The notes: a model not told the origin generated them from the sequence alone. DNA of 64,000 nucleotides from Eremothecium cymbalariae DBVPG#7215 (GCF_000235365.1 NC_016449.1:992001-1056000); one strand, 5' to 3'; counted from the stretch's first letter, positions 31,055 to 41,182 are shown. Program-made: numbers and translations.

Positions 31055-31211
31055 TTCCCAGCACGAACGTGAAAAAATGGATTGGTCTTACAGAGAGAGG
31101 GTTCATACATATATATATCAACACAAGCAAGCTGTCATTTATCAAACACAAAACAAGGCAGTGGGCCACAAAGTGTACAGAGGGAGGTAGACATTAGGCG
31201 AATCGCATAGG

Positions 31212-32807
31212 ATGTCAGATAACTTATTCTCCAGTTGTGATAACATATCGATAACGGACTCGCTCTTTGATGATAAATCGTTGACGTTTTTTACTCAAGA
31301 TGAACAGTTGGGTCTTAAGGTGCAGATGATAAAATCATGTATTTCGCAAAAATGCGGGTTTCTTTCTAGATGTATGCACTTGGGGGTTTCTCGGAATGGG
31401 TTTGTTAACCATAGTTTGCGGAGGCAGTTTTGGTGCCATATTCTTAGAAGAAGGGTGGAATTGGATGGGACGCTTGATGATATGTTTTCTAGTGTGGGGG
31501 TGTCGAGTTTTGAGGATGATTATGGAGAAGGGGCACAGCACCCTGATGAGGCCCAGGTTGTTTTGGATGTGAAGCGGTCTTTTGGGTTTATTACCGATGA
31601 GGTGCAGAAGAGCAAGCTCCGGTCTATTTTGCAGGCTACTATTATTCGGTTTCTAAGGAAGTATCCAGAACTGAGGTATTACCAAGGTTACCATGATGTT
31701 GTCAGTGTTTTTGTGATGGTGTTCCAAGTGACGCTTGATGCCGAGCCTTGTTTTTCGCTTCTTTCTAATCTAGATGATCACTTGACTACGAGTGTGAGTA
31801 GCAGCGTGAGTGACACTACGGTTTTGCCTGAGGATAACGATCTACAGTTCAATCCCACGGATGCGATGTTTGCCGCTGTGGAGGTGTTTAGTTTGTTGTA
31901 TTTGCGTGATTTTATGATGACTTCGCTAGATTTCACCATTGACCACTTGAAGATCATCCCCCATTTGATCCAAACTATGGATCCACTGCTCTACGAACAG
32001 TTGCAGTGGAATAAGGTGGACCCCTTTTTTGCGTTGTCCTCTATCCTCACCATATTCAGTCATGAGCTCAAACCGGATTACAATGAGCTCTCCCCATTAT
32101 ACGAGATTTTTGACATGGTAATCACCTCAGGGAGTATGCTAGTGCCGTTGGTAATATACACACAACTAATAATCGAACATAAAGAGCAACTACTGGAAAG
32201 TTGTGAAACCCAGGCAGATCTTTTTGATAACATAACGGACTTGCTACATGGTGTTATCCAACAGGTATTGCGGCTGCCACACACCACCGAACAATGGCAT
32301 AGAGTCTTGGAAAGAAGTCGGGACTTTCTCGACTCTCATATCTTTGTGTCATCATCCGATGAACTCAACAGCTATTTTTGGATAAATCCTTACAGCGTCT
32401 TGAAAACCGTGCCTGCAAATGATGACCAATATACGTTAGAGGAAATACAAAACATAGTTCAACAAGAGATAAAGGCGAACGAGCAGAGGAGAGCTGTTAC
32501 TGTCTCAACCTCCACATATGCCAAAACCCCCACTAATGTCTGGTGGCCCTATGAACTATTTGCTAAATCTGGGCCAGTCTGGAAATGGCCAATTTACATT
32601 GGAATCCTCGCATTATTGTTGAAAGCTTATACACAAAACCAACCATCCCTAACACCTATTGCACTTTGGCATGCTGTCACTTCAGCTGCATCAATGACGG
32701 CTAACCAAGCTATGTCCATGTCCACCTCATTCAGATTCACGGGCGTGGGTGCACCAACATTGTTTTTGGACCCTGTAAAATCACTATTTCAAACACACAT
32801 CTCTTAA
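31212..32807 (+). CDS. GYP8: Rab GTPase-activating protein Gyp8 (TBC domain, tail-anchored)
   Basis: TBC-domain GAP for Rab GTPases (S. cerevisiae Gyp8 acts best on Ypt1), related to mammalian TBC1D20. The product is 531 aa (S. cerevisiae about 497). The TBC core spans about residues 55-330; it has RRQFWCHIL in the first motif, the glutamine finger in RYYQGYHDVVSVF (about 155-167), and PLLYEQLQWNKVDPFFALSSILTIFSH later. A single hydrophobic stretch near the C-terminus (WPIYIGILALLLKAY, about 456-470) should anchor it in the ER membrane. The arginine-finger motif is less obvious by eye. Confidence 0.93.
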   Translation: MSDNLFSSCDNISITDSLFDDKSLTFFTQDEQLGLKVQMIKSCISQKCGFLSRCMHLGVSRNGFVNHSLRRQFWCHILRRRVELDGTLDDMFSSVGVSSFEDDYGEGAQHPDEAQVVLDVKRSFGFITDEVQKSKLRSILQATIIRFLRKYPELRYYQGYHDVVSVFVMVFQVTLDAEPCFSLLSNLDDHLTTSVSSSVSDTTVLPEDNDLQFNPTDAMFAAVEVFSLLYLRDFMMTSLDFTIDHLKIIPHLIQTMDPLLYEQLQWNKVDPFFALSSILTIFSHELKPDYNELSPLYEIFDMVITSGSMLVPLVIYTQLIIEHKEQLLESCETQADLFDNITDLLHGVIQQVLRLPHTTEQWHRVLERSRDFLDSHIFVSSSDELNSYFWINPYSVLKTVPANDDQYTLEEIQNIVQQEIKANEQRRAVTVSTSTYAKTPTNVWWPYELFAKSGPVWKWPIYIGILALLLKAYTQNQPSLTPIALWHAVTSAASMTANQAMSMSTSFRFTGVGAPTLFLDPVKSLFQTHIS

Positions 32808-32810
32808 GGC

Positions 32811-33284
32811 TTATAATAATAAGGGCTACAGGGGTACTGATGTGTATTTTTAAAAAAATAGTCGAAAAAAATTATACTATATTCCATTTTATAAAATGTC
32901 CCATGATTATTTTATTGGCAGATTCCGTTATTTTTTTTTTGTTGTTTTAAATTACTCGATTTCCTTTCCCTCATTTATGATATTTGTTATATAGTATATC
33001 TAATTTACATTGTAGTATAATTTTAGAAATTGGCTCAACCCATAACATATTTCAGATATGACTTTACCTGCTCCGTAAACAGTGTCACCAACAGCTTCAA
33101 TACGGAATATCTGCAAAGTTTCCTTGAAACGTTAAATTTGTAAATCAGTTACGAAAATCAACGCGCGTATATATACAATTATGCTTAGTTTCCTGATGCC
33201 GCAAAAAAACTCAATCACCTAGTTCCATATCTTTACAGTCACCAATCATTCATTTATTCAATTGAGTCTACACTCTATATTCAA
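32811..33284. other. Convergent spacer between GYP8 and SPT8
   Basis: About 475 bp of AT-rich sequence between convergent genes; no feature recognised. Confidence 0.5.
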
Positions 33285-35051
33285 TTATTCTAGATCAATA
33301 TGGTAAATTAAGGTAATGTCTGTGCAATTTCCTTGCCATCCCCTATTCCCGCTGGTACTTATCAAAAATCTACAACTGGGATCGACATACAGGTGTGAAA
33401 TTGTGCCACCATGGTGACCGGGTACGATTAAAAATGGCGTGGATGTGCTAGAATTAACATCATACAGTCTTATGTTATCTTGTGACGCACATAATATGTG
33501 TCTACCATTGGGCAACGCTTTAACAGAGGATACTGGACCCGAAATTTTGGGTAACCTTAAAGTTTTGCTTACTTGGGAGATTTTACGTAGATCATATTCC
33601 TCGACAATTGCACTCCGTCTACCTGCATACACTTTATCACCATCGTTTGACCAGCATGCAGACATACACCATGGCGGGGTTAGTTTATGCCTGGGGAAAG
33701 TTATTTGTGGAGAAGTAGAAATTCTGCGATCCCACACTTGGATTGCGCCATCAATACAAGATGTAAGTAACACGTTTTCATTATATTTTGTCCTGAGGGT
33801 AGTTTTATCAATGATGTCCAGAGAATCGAGCATTTGAGTTGGAGTTGGGGCAGCGGTGTCTGTTTGTTGAGATTGGTCGACGGTTAATTCTTTATCCTTG
33901 GGTTTGTCAGCGAGCGGATCGTCGTCTTCGTCGCCAAAAAGAGAATCCATATCATCATCTTCTTTACCATTATCCGACTTAACGTCGCTGGAGTTGTTAA
34001 TCTGGTCAGATCGGCAAGACGAAATTTCCACTGTGGAGAACAATGGCCTATATGCCAAAGTGGATAATTGTGATGAAGCGCCTTTAAATTCAGTCACACA
34101 CTCTCCCGTTTCTAAGTCCCATTCCAATAACTGTTTATCCCAGGAGCCACTTAAGAATTTATCCTCACTGTCGTTCAACATCAGCAAACTTACGGTACTC
34201 TTGTGTTTCTTAAAATAATATCCTATTTGGCCTTCCATATATCGAACACCTTGTAATGTGATTCCACCATTTTCTTGCCCTGCCAAAACAAACAAGCATT
34301 CTGACTGGACTTCCAAAGCATGCACCGGAGATACCTTTGGTTCATACTCCTTACCATTTTTTGTGAGTTTCATATCTTTTCGTAATTGAGGAATCTCATT
34401 CTCCCAGTATGACGTCAAAATACCTGCATTAGAAATTGACTCTACAAGTGAATGCTTCTGTAAAATCGTCAAAGAGAGCTTCCCTTCAATTGTATTCAGA
34501 AAATCGAATTTTCTGATGTATCCATCCTGCCCTCCAAGAAACAGATACTTTAGACCTTTTGACATTGTAATAGAATGAACTTGCGTCTGAATCGGAATGG
34601 CCGCGGACGGTGTAATGGAGTACACTGATGCAATTCTTGCGTTTCTTGCCAATTCTGTATAGTACATGTGGATCTTGTCATAACCAGAAGTCCTTTTTGA
34701 CTCGCTATCTGGTGTAGTATTGGTACTTGTGGTCCCATTCCGTGTGTTCCCATCCATATCGCCATCATTGACCCCATCCTCATCCTCGTCATCCTCATCG
34801 TCATCCTCATCGATGTCTTCATCGTCATCCTCTATTTCATCGTCATCCTCATCATCGTCATCGTCATCATCTCCTTCTTCTTCGTCCTCTTCTTCCATGT
34901 TTTGATCCTGCTCTTCATCTTCGTCCTGACCATCCTCGTCATTAGCGTTTGTAGGTTCAGCAACACCTGCAATTTCTTCAGTCAGATCATCCTCATCCTC
35001 TTCCTCTTCTACAACCTGGTTTTGATTTAATATGTCGTCTACTTCGTCCAT
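33285..35051 (-). CDS. SPT8: SAGA subunit Spt8 (WD40, TBP-binding)
   Basis: Subunit of the SAGA coactivator that contacts TBP. The product is 588 aa (S. cerevisiae about 602). The first 125 residues are extremely acidic (long Asp/Glu runs), as in known Spt8. WD40 repeats follow from about residue 150 to the C-terminus, for example HSITMSKGLKYLFLGGQDGY, LSGSWDKQLLEWDLETGECV and LLTSCIDGAIQVWDRR. A second acidic insert (DDDMDSLFGDEDDDPLADKP) interrupts the propeller between two repeats. Position between GYP8 and CAF16 interleaves YLR055C with YFL027C/YFL028C. Confidence 0.95.
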   Translation of the reverse strand: MDEVDDILNQNQVVEEEEDEDDLTEEIAGVAEPTNANDEDGQDEDEEQDQNMEEEDEEEGDDDDDDDEDDDEIEDDDEDIDEDDDEDDEDEDGVNDGDMDGNTRNGTTSTNTTPDSESKRTSGYDKIHMYYTELARNARIASVYSITPSAAIPIQTQVHSITMSKGLKYLFLGGQDGYIRKFDFLNTIEGKLSLTILQKHSLVESISNAGILTSYWENEIPQLRKDMKLTKNGKEYEPKVSPVHALEVQSECLFVLAGQENGGITLQGVRYMEGQIGYYFKKHKSTVSLLMLNDSEDKFLSGSWDKQLLEWDLETGECVTEFKGASSQLSTLAYRPLFSTVEISSCRSDQINNSSDVKSDNGKEDDDMDSLFGDEDDDPLADKPKDKELTVDQSQQTDTAAPTPTQMLDSLDIIDKTTLRTKYNENVLLTSCIDGAIQVWDRRISTSPQITFPRHKLTPPWCMSACWSNDGDKVYAGRRSAIVEEYDLRKISQVSKTLRLPKISGPVSSVKALPNGRHILCASQDNIRLYDVNSSTSTPFLIVPGHHGGTISHLYVDPSCRFLISTSGNRGWQGNCTDITLIYHIDLE

Positions 35052-35514
35052 GCTATTGACTAGTCGTATTTATAGTCCTTCCTGTTTCTTTTAAAGGGTC
35101 AGCAATGGGCCATGTTATCTTATTTGTGTGGTCATATCTTAACTTAGCTCAAGAAGAAAAACTGTAAAACAAAAATATTATGTTTCAGCTCAAGAAGGCT
35201 AACAAGTGAAAAGCTACATAAAAGAACTACATTGAGACTGATATCATTTTATGGTTCGTTGTCATCTGATCCTTCTGCAGTAACTGAAATATGTGAGACG
35301 ACTTATGACCACTTTTTTGTCTTGTATATATATAAACGATGAGCTTGACATTCGCTAAGAGGCATCCCGAAACCCTCTCTACGCAAATTCTTCTGTCTTC
35401 ACCGAGCTGACAGGTAGCAAGGTAACTCAAAACGTAAAGCGGCATAATACAACACTGCTCACCTTCATGCATATATCTCCACCAAGCCCCACCACTTCAC
35501 AGAAGCCTGACACC
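35052..35514. other. Divergent promoter between SPT8 and CAF16
   Basis: 463 bp. A TATATATATA run at about 35323-35333 lies 180 bp before the CAF16 ATG at 35515. No other motif is called. Confidence 0.5.
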
Positions 35515-36318
35515 ATGACTCTTGCCGTTGAAGTGAGAGACTTGACTTACCGGTTCCCCAATGCTCCCAGTGACTCTCTAACTGGAATTAACCTATCAAT
35601 TCCGTGGAAGACCTGTACCCTCATATGTGGTTCTAACGGTGCTGGTAAGTCCACATTGCTCAAGCTTCTGAGTGGCAAACATCTGTGCCTTACTGGCAAC
35701 ATCAAAGTTGACAACCGTGATCCCTTCGCCCCAACCAACACATCAGCAAACAGCGGCCTGATGATGACCACCTATCTGGGCACCGAGTGGTGCCACATGA
35801 GCATCATCAACCGCGACATTGGAGTCCAAGAATTGCTGGAAAGCATCGGTCTACAGTACTACAAGGAAAGAGGACTGAGCCTTATAAAAATTCTAGGTGT
35901 AGACCTCTGCTGGCGTATGCACCAACTCAGCGATGGCCAGAAAAGACGTGTGCAGCTATGCATGGGCCTACTGAAGCCATTCAAGGTCCTCCTACTGGAT
36001 GAAGTAACAGTAGACCTCGACGTCGTAGCCAGAGCACAGCTTCTTAAATTCCTACAGCTCGAAACAGAATCCCGCAACTGCAGCGTCATCTACGCAACCC
36101 ACATCTTTGATGGCCTCTCCACCTGGCCTAACAGAATAATTCATCTCGCTAAAGGTCAAATTTTTCACGATCTCATGTACACAGATGATATCGAATTTAC
36201 TCAGCACTCAGACACGGACGATATCGTGAAAAAAACCGACCACAAATTCAAGATAGCGAAAACTAAAAGCCTCCACCCATTGGCCCTATCATGGCTCTCT
36301 CACGATGAAGGGAAATAG
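35515..36318 (+). CDS. CAF16: ABC ATPase Caf16, CCR4-associated
   Basis: A single soluble ABC-ATPase cassette without membrane domains, a non-transporter found with Ccr4-NOT and Mediator components. The product is 267 aa from the ATG at 35515 (MTLAVEVRDLTYRF), the start that aligns with the S. cerevisiae N-terminus; an upstream in-frame ATG at 35467 would add 16 residues. Walker A is GSNGAGKST (about residues 38-46), the signature is LSDGQKRRVQL and Walker B is VLLLDEVTVDLD. The Caf16 hallmarks TYLGTEWCHMSIINRDIGV and VIYATHIFDGLSTWPN are present. Confidence 0.94.
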   Translation: MTLAVEVRDLTYRFPNAPSDSLTGINLSIPWKTCTLICGSNGAGKSTLLKLLSGKHLCLTGNIKVDNRDPFAPTNTSANSGLMMTTYLGTEWCHMSIINRDIGVQELLESIGLQYYKERGLSLIKILGVDLCWRMHQLSDGQKRRVQLCMGLLKPFKVLLLDEVTVDLDVVARAQLLKFLQLETESRNCSVIYATHIFDGLSTWPNRIIHLAKGQIFHDLMYTDDIEFTQHSDTDDIVKKTDHKFKIAKTKSLHPLALSWLSHDEGK

Positions 36319-36605
36319 GTATAAACCAATAAATGTTCCGCACCCCTCTCAGCAATCACAAAACTGCACCTTTTGTTGCTCAAACGCACGCGGTATAATG
36401 TAGCTTAATAAGCATGCGCGCGTTTCTTCAAAAATCTTTAACGGTTTTAAGTATACGTTCAGGCCCACCAATGCCCCTTCACGGATCGCAGTCCACCTCC
36501 CTAACAAATATAATTATAACAAACCTCGAACTTTACAGCCTAACCAGAACACCCCATATCTCTACAAATTACTACATACCAGCTTTTACTAATACTTCCT
36601 CAGCT

Positions 36606-36632
36606 CGTCCAGAACGACACTTGTTCTGGACG
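36606..36632. repeat. Inverted repeat, 10-bp arms, 7-nt loop
   Basis: CGTCCAGAAC at 36606-36615 and its exact complement GTTCTGGACG at 36623-36632, downstream of CAF16 and upstream of ERG3. It might be a terminator-like hairpin or a symmetric protein site. Confidence 0.85.
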
Positions 36633-36821
36633 TCCAGTTTGGAGACCCGGTTTCCCCGTAGATAACTTTAATTAACCTTTTAAACCCTGAGACCCTTTCC
36701 CAACTTAAATCATGAGCATTCCCATTATCCATCCGGCATTTTAAGTGTGTTCCGTAGAGACGATTTCCGCGGACAGACAAATTTTCGATGCCGTTTACGA
36801 AAAGTGAAGAAAAAATCGAGC

Positions 36822-36901
36822 TCGTTTAACACAGAGAACCCTCGACGAAAGTTTTTATGCAGGCTCGAGCATCTGCGTACCAAATCATCGCGGTCGTTTA
36901 G
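36822..36901 (+). promoter_or_regulatory. Two putative Upc2/Ecm22 sterol-response (AR1-like) sites
   Basis: TCGTTTAA at 36822-36829 and TCGTTTAG at 36894-36901. The second matches the AR1 consensus TCGTTYAG bound by Upc2, the sterol-depletion activator of ergosterol genes. They lie 226-305 bp before the ERG3 ATG. Function is inferred. Confidence 0.55.
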
Positions 36902-37126
36902 CAAAATAACGTTTCCGTAGGCGAGGACCGATGCAGAATAGTAATGTCAGGAAATTTTTTAACAAGCAACTGAAAAGTAAGAGTTTTCGATGTAGGAAGG
37001 GATATATTCGTCGTAATTAATTGAATACTTGTTCTTGAATGTTATGCCCACCGCTGGGAATTAATTGAGTATTTAAACAGGGAAAGACAAATCCGTTTAA
37101 TATTAAGTATAGGATATAAGCGAGCG

Positions 37127-38197
37127 ATGGACTTAGTGTTGGAAGTTTGTGATTCTTATGTGTTTGATTCTTTGTATGCGAACTTGTTCCCTGTTCCAGC
37201 ATCGAAGCAATGGTCGGATGGGTGGCCTGTAGGTCTATGGAATGGGGGGGGGGCCTGGAATGACAGCTCCACAGGATATTTTTCTAGGCTAGGTGCGATA
37301 GGGGGCAAGCCTCGAGAAGTGTACGGGCATCGGCCGTACCTTTTTGAGATGGGGGATTTAGCACATCAGTCTTTACTTCCTAGATACAATGTAATACGGC
37401 AAAGTGTTAGTTTATTCATTTTGGTGACAATATTTGGATGGCTGCTCTATCTTGGTGTTGCTACCTTTTCGTATGTTTTTATTTTTGATAAATCGGTTTT
37501 CAACCATCCACGGTACCTGAAAAATCAGATGGCTATGGAACTTAAACAGGCACTGAGCGCTATTCCACATATGGCGCTATTAACGATTCCGTGGTTTCTG
37601 CTGGAACTGCACGGATTTTCACATCTGTATATGGGTATTGATTATGCGAATTATGGATTGCACTATTTAGTGCTGGAATGCTTCACGTTTATACTTTTCA
37701 CTGATTTTGGTGTGTATTTGCTGCACAGGTGGCTACATTGGCCTTCGGTGTACAAGCTTCTGCACAAAAAACACCACAAGTGGTTGGTATGCACGCCCTA
37801 TGCATCACATGCGTTCCATCCCGTGGACGGTTATATCCAATCGCTTCCATACCACATGTATCCATTCCTGTTTCCGCTCCACAAAGTATTGTACCTCATC
37901 CTCTTCACTTTTGTTAATCTGTGGACTGTGATGATCCACGGCAGCGAGTTCCTCACCAATGACCCAGTAATTAATGGAGTGGCCTGCCACACTGTCCATC
38001 ACCTTTATTTCAACTATAACTACGGACAATTCACAACCTTGTGTGATAGACTTGGGGGTTCGTTCAGACAACCCGATAAAGAGCTGTTCGATCCTAAATT
38101 GAAAAAGGACAGATCCGTGTGGGAGAAGCAATTGCAAGAAGTTGACAGGATGATTGAAATGGTGGACGGTGTTGGTGATGACAGAGTTTATGAATAG
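37127..38197 (+). CDS. ERG3: Delta(5,6)/C-5 sterol desaturase Erg3
   Basis: ER membrane di-iron oxidase that introduces the C-5 double bond in ergosterol synthesis. The product is 356 aa (S. cerevisiae about 365). Three histidine clusters that bind iron are present: HRWLH (about 200-204), HKKHH (213-217) and HTVHH (about 288-292), plus the HAFHPVDGY segment typical of sterol desaturases. Four or so membrane segments surround them. Loss of ERG3 alters azole response in other yeasts. Confidence 0.97.
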   Translation: MDLVLEVCDSYVFDSLYANLFPVPASKQWSDGWPVGLWNGGGAWNDSSTGYFSRLGAIGGKPREVYGHRPYLFEMGDLAHQSLLPRYNVIRQSVSLFILVTIFGWLLYLGVATFSYVFIFDKSVFNHPRYLKNQMAMELKQALSAIPHMALLTIPWFLLELHGFSHLYMGIDYANYGLHYLVLECFTFILFTDFGVYLLHRWLHWPSVYKLLHKKHHKWLVCTPYASHAFHPVDGYIQSLPYHMYPFLFPLHKVLYLILFTFVNLWTVMIHGSEFLTNDPVINGVACHTVHHLYFNYNYGQFTTLCDRLGGSFRQPDKELFDPKLKKDRSVWEKQLQEVDRMIEMVDGVGDDRVYE

Positions 38198-38764
38198 TAT
38201 TTAGTTGTGCCACTACAAAGAAGACATCCAACCCTTAACCTTCCAATCTCATAGTTGTTTTCTTGCCTCTTCCCATCATTATTAATGCTAGAAGAGATCT
38301 ATTATAAATTAATTTTACCAGTTCTACCAAATTCACTTAATTTACCAGTTCTACCAAATCCACTTAATTTACCAGTACTTTACTTCTATGTAATATTTTA
38401 CTTACTTTAACATTTATTGCGTTTGCTCATCTCTCCTCCCACTGTTGCCAAGTAACTTCTCACTAACGCAGCGAACAGAACGGTAGCTAATAGGAAGGCT
38501 AGTTACGGGAGCGAGCTCCAAGACAATTCAAGTCAATATAGAATACATACAGCTTTAAATATATACTCCACAGTCAGCTCTATTGGAGTTGATCATAAGC
38601 CACTATTTTTGCCTTTTTAGATCATTCTCAGGCAACAAATCAAACCGGCACTAAGGATCGCGAGAAAAACAAAAAAGCTTGAAAAGTGCTTTATTGGAAC
38701 AAACCACCGGCAAGTAGTTTTCCATGTAGCTATTCCAAATAAAAGATGAAGGCTGTTGACATAA
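38198..38764. other. ERG3 3' region / CAK1 promoter
   Basis: 567 bp containing a 28-bp tandem repeat (separate entry) and otherwise no recognised feature. Confidence 0.5.
38309..38383. repeat. Tandem repeat of about 28 bp, 2.7 copies
   Basis: Units beginning TTAATTTACCAGTTCTACCA and ending AAATCCAC recur twice in full, and a third partial copy ends at TTTAC. It is non-coding, between ERG3 and CAK1. Confidence 0.85.
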
Positions 38765-39838
38765 ATGACTGACCTGAATACCCCTAAAATTATCTGCACT
38801 ACTAGATACGCCAGAATACAACTGCTGGAAGATAAAAGTGTAGCAAAATCTGTCAAAATAGAAAGCCAATGTGCGCCCCATGACGTGGAAACGGAACTGC
38901 GAATCCTTGAGTCTTGCCACCATCCACACATTATCCCTGTCCTGTCCTCAAAATTGGAGCAGGGCATTCTTGAAATAAGAATGCCCCACATCGAATTGGA
39001 TCTTTACCAGTTTATGAAAAGCCATTACCGCACAAAACAACAACGGGCATATCTGGATTCTCTGCTATCTTTATCCGAGGGCGCATTGGCATTAGGTGGT
39101 GTTAAAATAAGAAAAAATCACTTGAGCATTGAACGTACCTTAAAAATAATTACTCAGATTGCAGATGCCATTGCTTACATTCATGATCTGGGCATTATCC
39201 ACCGCGACATTAAGCCTCAAAACGTCCTCATAAACCCAAATACTGATCACATCTACTTAATTGACTTTGGTATCGCCTACGACACCACTCCTACCGCCCA
39301 TCACAAATATAGCGAAACTGACAACAATAAGATCCACGACGTATCTACCTCCATATACAAGGCCCCAGAGCTCATGTTCAGTGTCCGCAATTACAGCCTC
39401 CCCGTCGACATCTGGTCCTTCGCCGTGCTCATCTCACAACTTTTCCAGGACCAAATCGAAACCAAATCTGCCTCCATACCCGCATTCGTCGACGATGGAA
39501 GCGAAGAACTCGACGCCGGAACCGACATCAGAGCAATCATGTCCGTCTTCCACCACCTGGGAATCCCCTCCCAACAGCAATGGCCACAAGTGGTCAAATA
39601 CGGCAGCGGTGGCTTCGTCGGCATCTTCGGAACACAAGGCGATGGGAACTACATCTTCGAAAAACCTTGGCAAGATCAGCTCGCCCGTGTCGAACTAATG
39701 TTCCCCCGTTTAAAAGAAGTCCCACAATACCAACAACTCGCAAAACTCCTGCTCCACATGCTCCTCTTCGACACCGAAAAACGCATCACCGCAAACGAAA
39801 CCTTCAAAACCTTACAATCCCTCCTTCCTCACCAATAA
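38765..39838 (+). CDS. CAK1: CDK-activating kinase Cak1
   Basis: Monomeric kinase that phosphorylates the T-loop of Cdc28 and other CDKs. The product is 357 aa (S. cerevisiae about 368). The glycine-rich loop typical of kinases is missing (ICTTRYARIQLLEDKS), a known oddity of Cak1. The catalytic loop HRDIKPQNVLIN lies at about residues 143-154 and DFG at about 165 (LIDFGIAYD). An APE-like KAPELMFSVRNYSLPVDIWS follows. Acidic/hydrophobic insertions are typical of Cak1. Position matches YFL029C. Confidence 0.93.
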   Translation: MTDLNTPKIICTTRYARIQLLEDKSVAKSVKIESQCAPHDVETELRILESCHHPHIIPVLSSKLEQGILEIRMPHIELDLYQFMKSHYRTKQQRAYLDSLLSLSEGALALGGVKIRKNHLSIERTLKIITQIADAIAYIHDLGIIHRDIKPQNVLINPNTDHIYLIDFGIAYDTTPTAHHKYSETDNNKIHDVSTSIYKAPELMFSVRNYSLPVDIWSFAVLISQLFQDQIETKSASIPAFVDDGSEELDAGTDIRAIMSVFHHLGIPSQQQWPQVVKYGSGGFVGIFGTQGDGNYIFEKPWQDQLARVELMFPRLKEVPQYQQLAKLLLHMLLFDTEKRITANETFKTLQSLLPHQ

Positions 39839-39940
39839 AACTCATCACACTTTCTGTCCTTCCGACTTACCGTCTCTGCCACCCTGACGCCCCCCTCCCC
39901 TACTAGCTACTACTTACATATTCCTTATAGCTACCCTTAC

Positions 39941-40141
39941 TTACTCTCGAACCTGCATACTCCTCTCCCACTCTAAAAACTGATTGAGTTTCCGAACTCG
40001 CTCCAATTCCGCTGAAACAACAACAACCTGCCGCCGAACCCCATCATCAACACCACCACCCCGCTCCTGCGACCCCGGAGGCGAAGTCTTGAGTTTCTTC
40101 TGATGCCCAGAAATCGGTGTATTAGGCGACCGCTTGCTCAT
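39941..40141 (-). CDS. Possible small protein with SP/TP motifs and a helical C-terminus
   Basis: Unrecognised ORF of 66 aa from the ATG at 40141 (MSKRSPNTPISGHQKKLKTS). The N-terminal half contains SPxxP/TSPP-type proline-directed sites and basic residues. The C-terminal half (VSAELERVRKLNQFLEWERS and on) looks like an amphipathic helix. It converges with CAK1 (about 100 bp between stops). The residue pattern looks protein-like, but I have no family match and the length allows chance. Confidence 0.4.
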   Translation of the reverse strand: MSKRSPNTPISGHQKKLKTSPPGSQERGGGVDDGVRRQVVVVSAELERVRKLNQFLEWERSMQVRE

Positions 40142-40450
40142 CACAACCAGCCACTATTCCTTATTTTTCCTTATAACACTCTACGTCTTCAAAACTACTG
40201 CTTTTTCCCTCCAAAAACGATGCAATCTATCTCGCCCCGCTCACACCCTCAAGTTTCCTTTCCCACGCAGAACAAAAACCAAAAACAAAACCAAAACAAA
40301 ACTTCAACACTCCTACAAAAGAACAAATATAAAGGAAATCCAACTTTTACAATCCTCTTGCTCTCTATCTGCCCGTCACGCTCTCTCTGACCAACCTATC
40401 GCAAATTTCAATGCCCTTGTTTATCACTTAAAAAAATAAAACTATAAGCT

Positions 40451-40454
<4 letters not shown>

Positions 40455-40494
<40 letters not shown>
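40455..40494. repeat. (TC)n microsatellite
   Basis: About 19 CT dinucleotides in a row, non-coding. Confidence 0.95.
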
Positions 40495-40496
<2 letters not shown>

Positions 40497-40522
40497 GAAA
40501 ACACATACAACAACAAAGCTAA

Positions 40523-40771
40523 CTAACTGAAACCAAAAAACCGTAAAGGAGAGAAGCCATGGCCGTTCTTGATGTTTCCGAACCGCCTCACGCCGCAGCA
40601 GCACGCCACAAGAAGAGCCAATCCGGGTAACGCCAACACCCACACCAACGGGAAATAAAGAAACGTGATCCCGGAGCTACACAGGAACCGCAGTGCGGCA
40701 TTACGCTGTGGTTTGCGATTCCTGTGCAGGAACCTATTGTGATTTAGGTTGGCCAAGATTGGCCAGGTCAT
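40523..40771 (-). CDS. Questionable small membrane protein
   Basis: An 82-codon ORF from the ATG at 40771 (MTWPILANLNHNRFLHRNRK). After a basic N-terminal segment, residues of about 25-60 form one or two hydrophobic stretches (SSGITFLYFPLVWVLALPG). An overlapping upstream ATG at 40786 in another frame encodes a 15-codon peptide and would tend to be used first. It lies in a GC-rich region upstream of MNL2, on the opposite strand. No family recognised; it could be chance. Confidence 0.25.
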   Translation of the reverse strand: MTWPILANLNHNRFLHRNRKPQRNAALRFLCSSGITFLYFPLVWVLALPGLALLVACCCGVRRFGNIKNGHGFSPLRFFGFS

Positions 40772-41182
40772 TGGCGTCCATTGTGTTTTTCTCCTTTTGG
40801 TTTTGGCCGGGGCGTTGGGCAGCGCAGGCATACGGTGCGGACGTATTGTTTGGTGGGCGGGGGCAGCGGCTACCGCGGCAGCATCCTCTTCTCTCTTTCC
40901 TCCTCGGTGCGAATACGAGGCACGTGACCCATACTCGGGGACGGCGCACGCACGTGCGTGCGCGTTTCTGAGCGAAAATGGGAACAATCTGTTTTAGGTT
41001 TCCGTATTATGCAAGATTTGAAAGCTCTTGCACTCTCGAGAACAATTGTGGTAACGATAGAGAGGAAAACAAGCGAGTGCAACGAGTTGCTGCGAGTTGC
41101 TGCGAGCTAGAGCTATAACAAAGCAGTGGGTTTGGGAAGCTTTGATACAGAGAGCCGGGCCCAGAGGAAGAAGAAGGCTGAA

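Larger units (their letters stand above)
30617..31211. other. COA6-GYP8 divergent promoter region
   Basis: 595 bp containing a GT microsatellite (30666-30697), a perfect 70-bp palindrome (30726-30795), a 23-bp palindrome (31032-31054) and a TATATATAT run near 31110-31120 that may serve GYP8. Confidence 0.8.
36319..37126. other. ERG3 promoter region
   Basis: About 800 bp between CAF16 and ERG3. It holds a hairpin (36606-36632) and two candidate Upc2 sites (36822-36829, 36894-36901). No gene is supported. Confidence 0.6.
40142..41182. other. Region upstream of MNL2 with CT microsatellite and GC-rich segment
   Basis: About 1.04 kb. A (TC)n tract lies at about 40455-40494. A GC-rich segment (40690-40970) includes CACGTG at 40922-40927 and GCACGTGCG near 40951, and hosts a questionable 82-codon ORF (separate entry). 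The right part is the MNL2 promoter. Confidence 0.5.

Noticed and set aside
34720..34905. Serine-run ORF opposite the SPT8 acidic tract
   Set aside because: It is the shadow of Asp/Glu codons in the Spt8 N-terminus.
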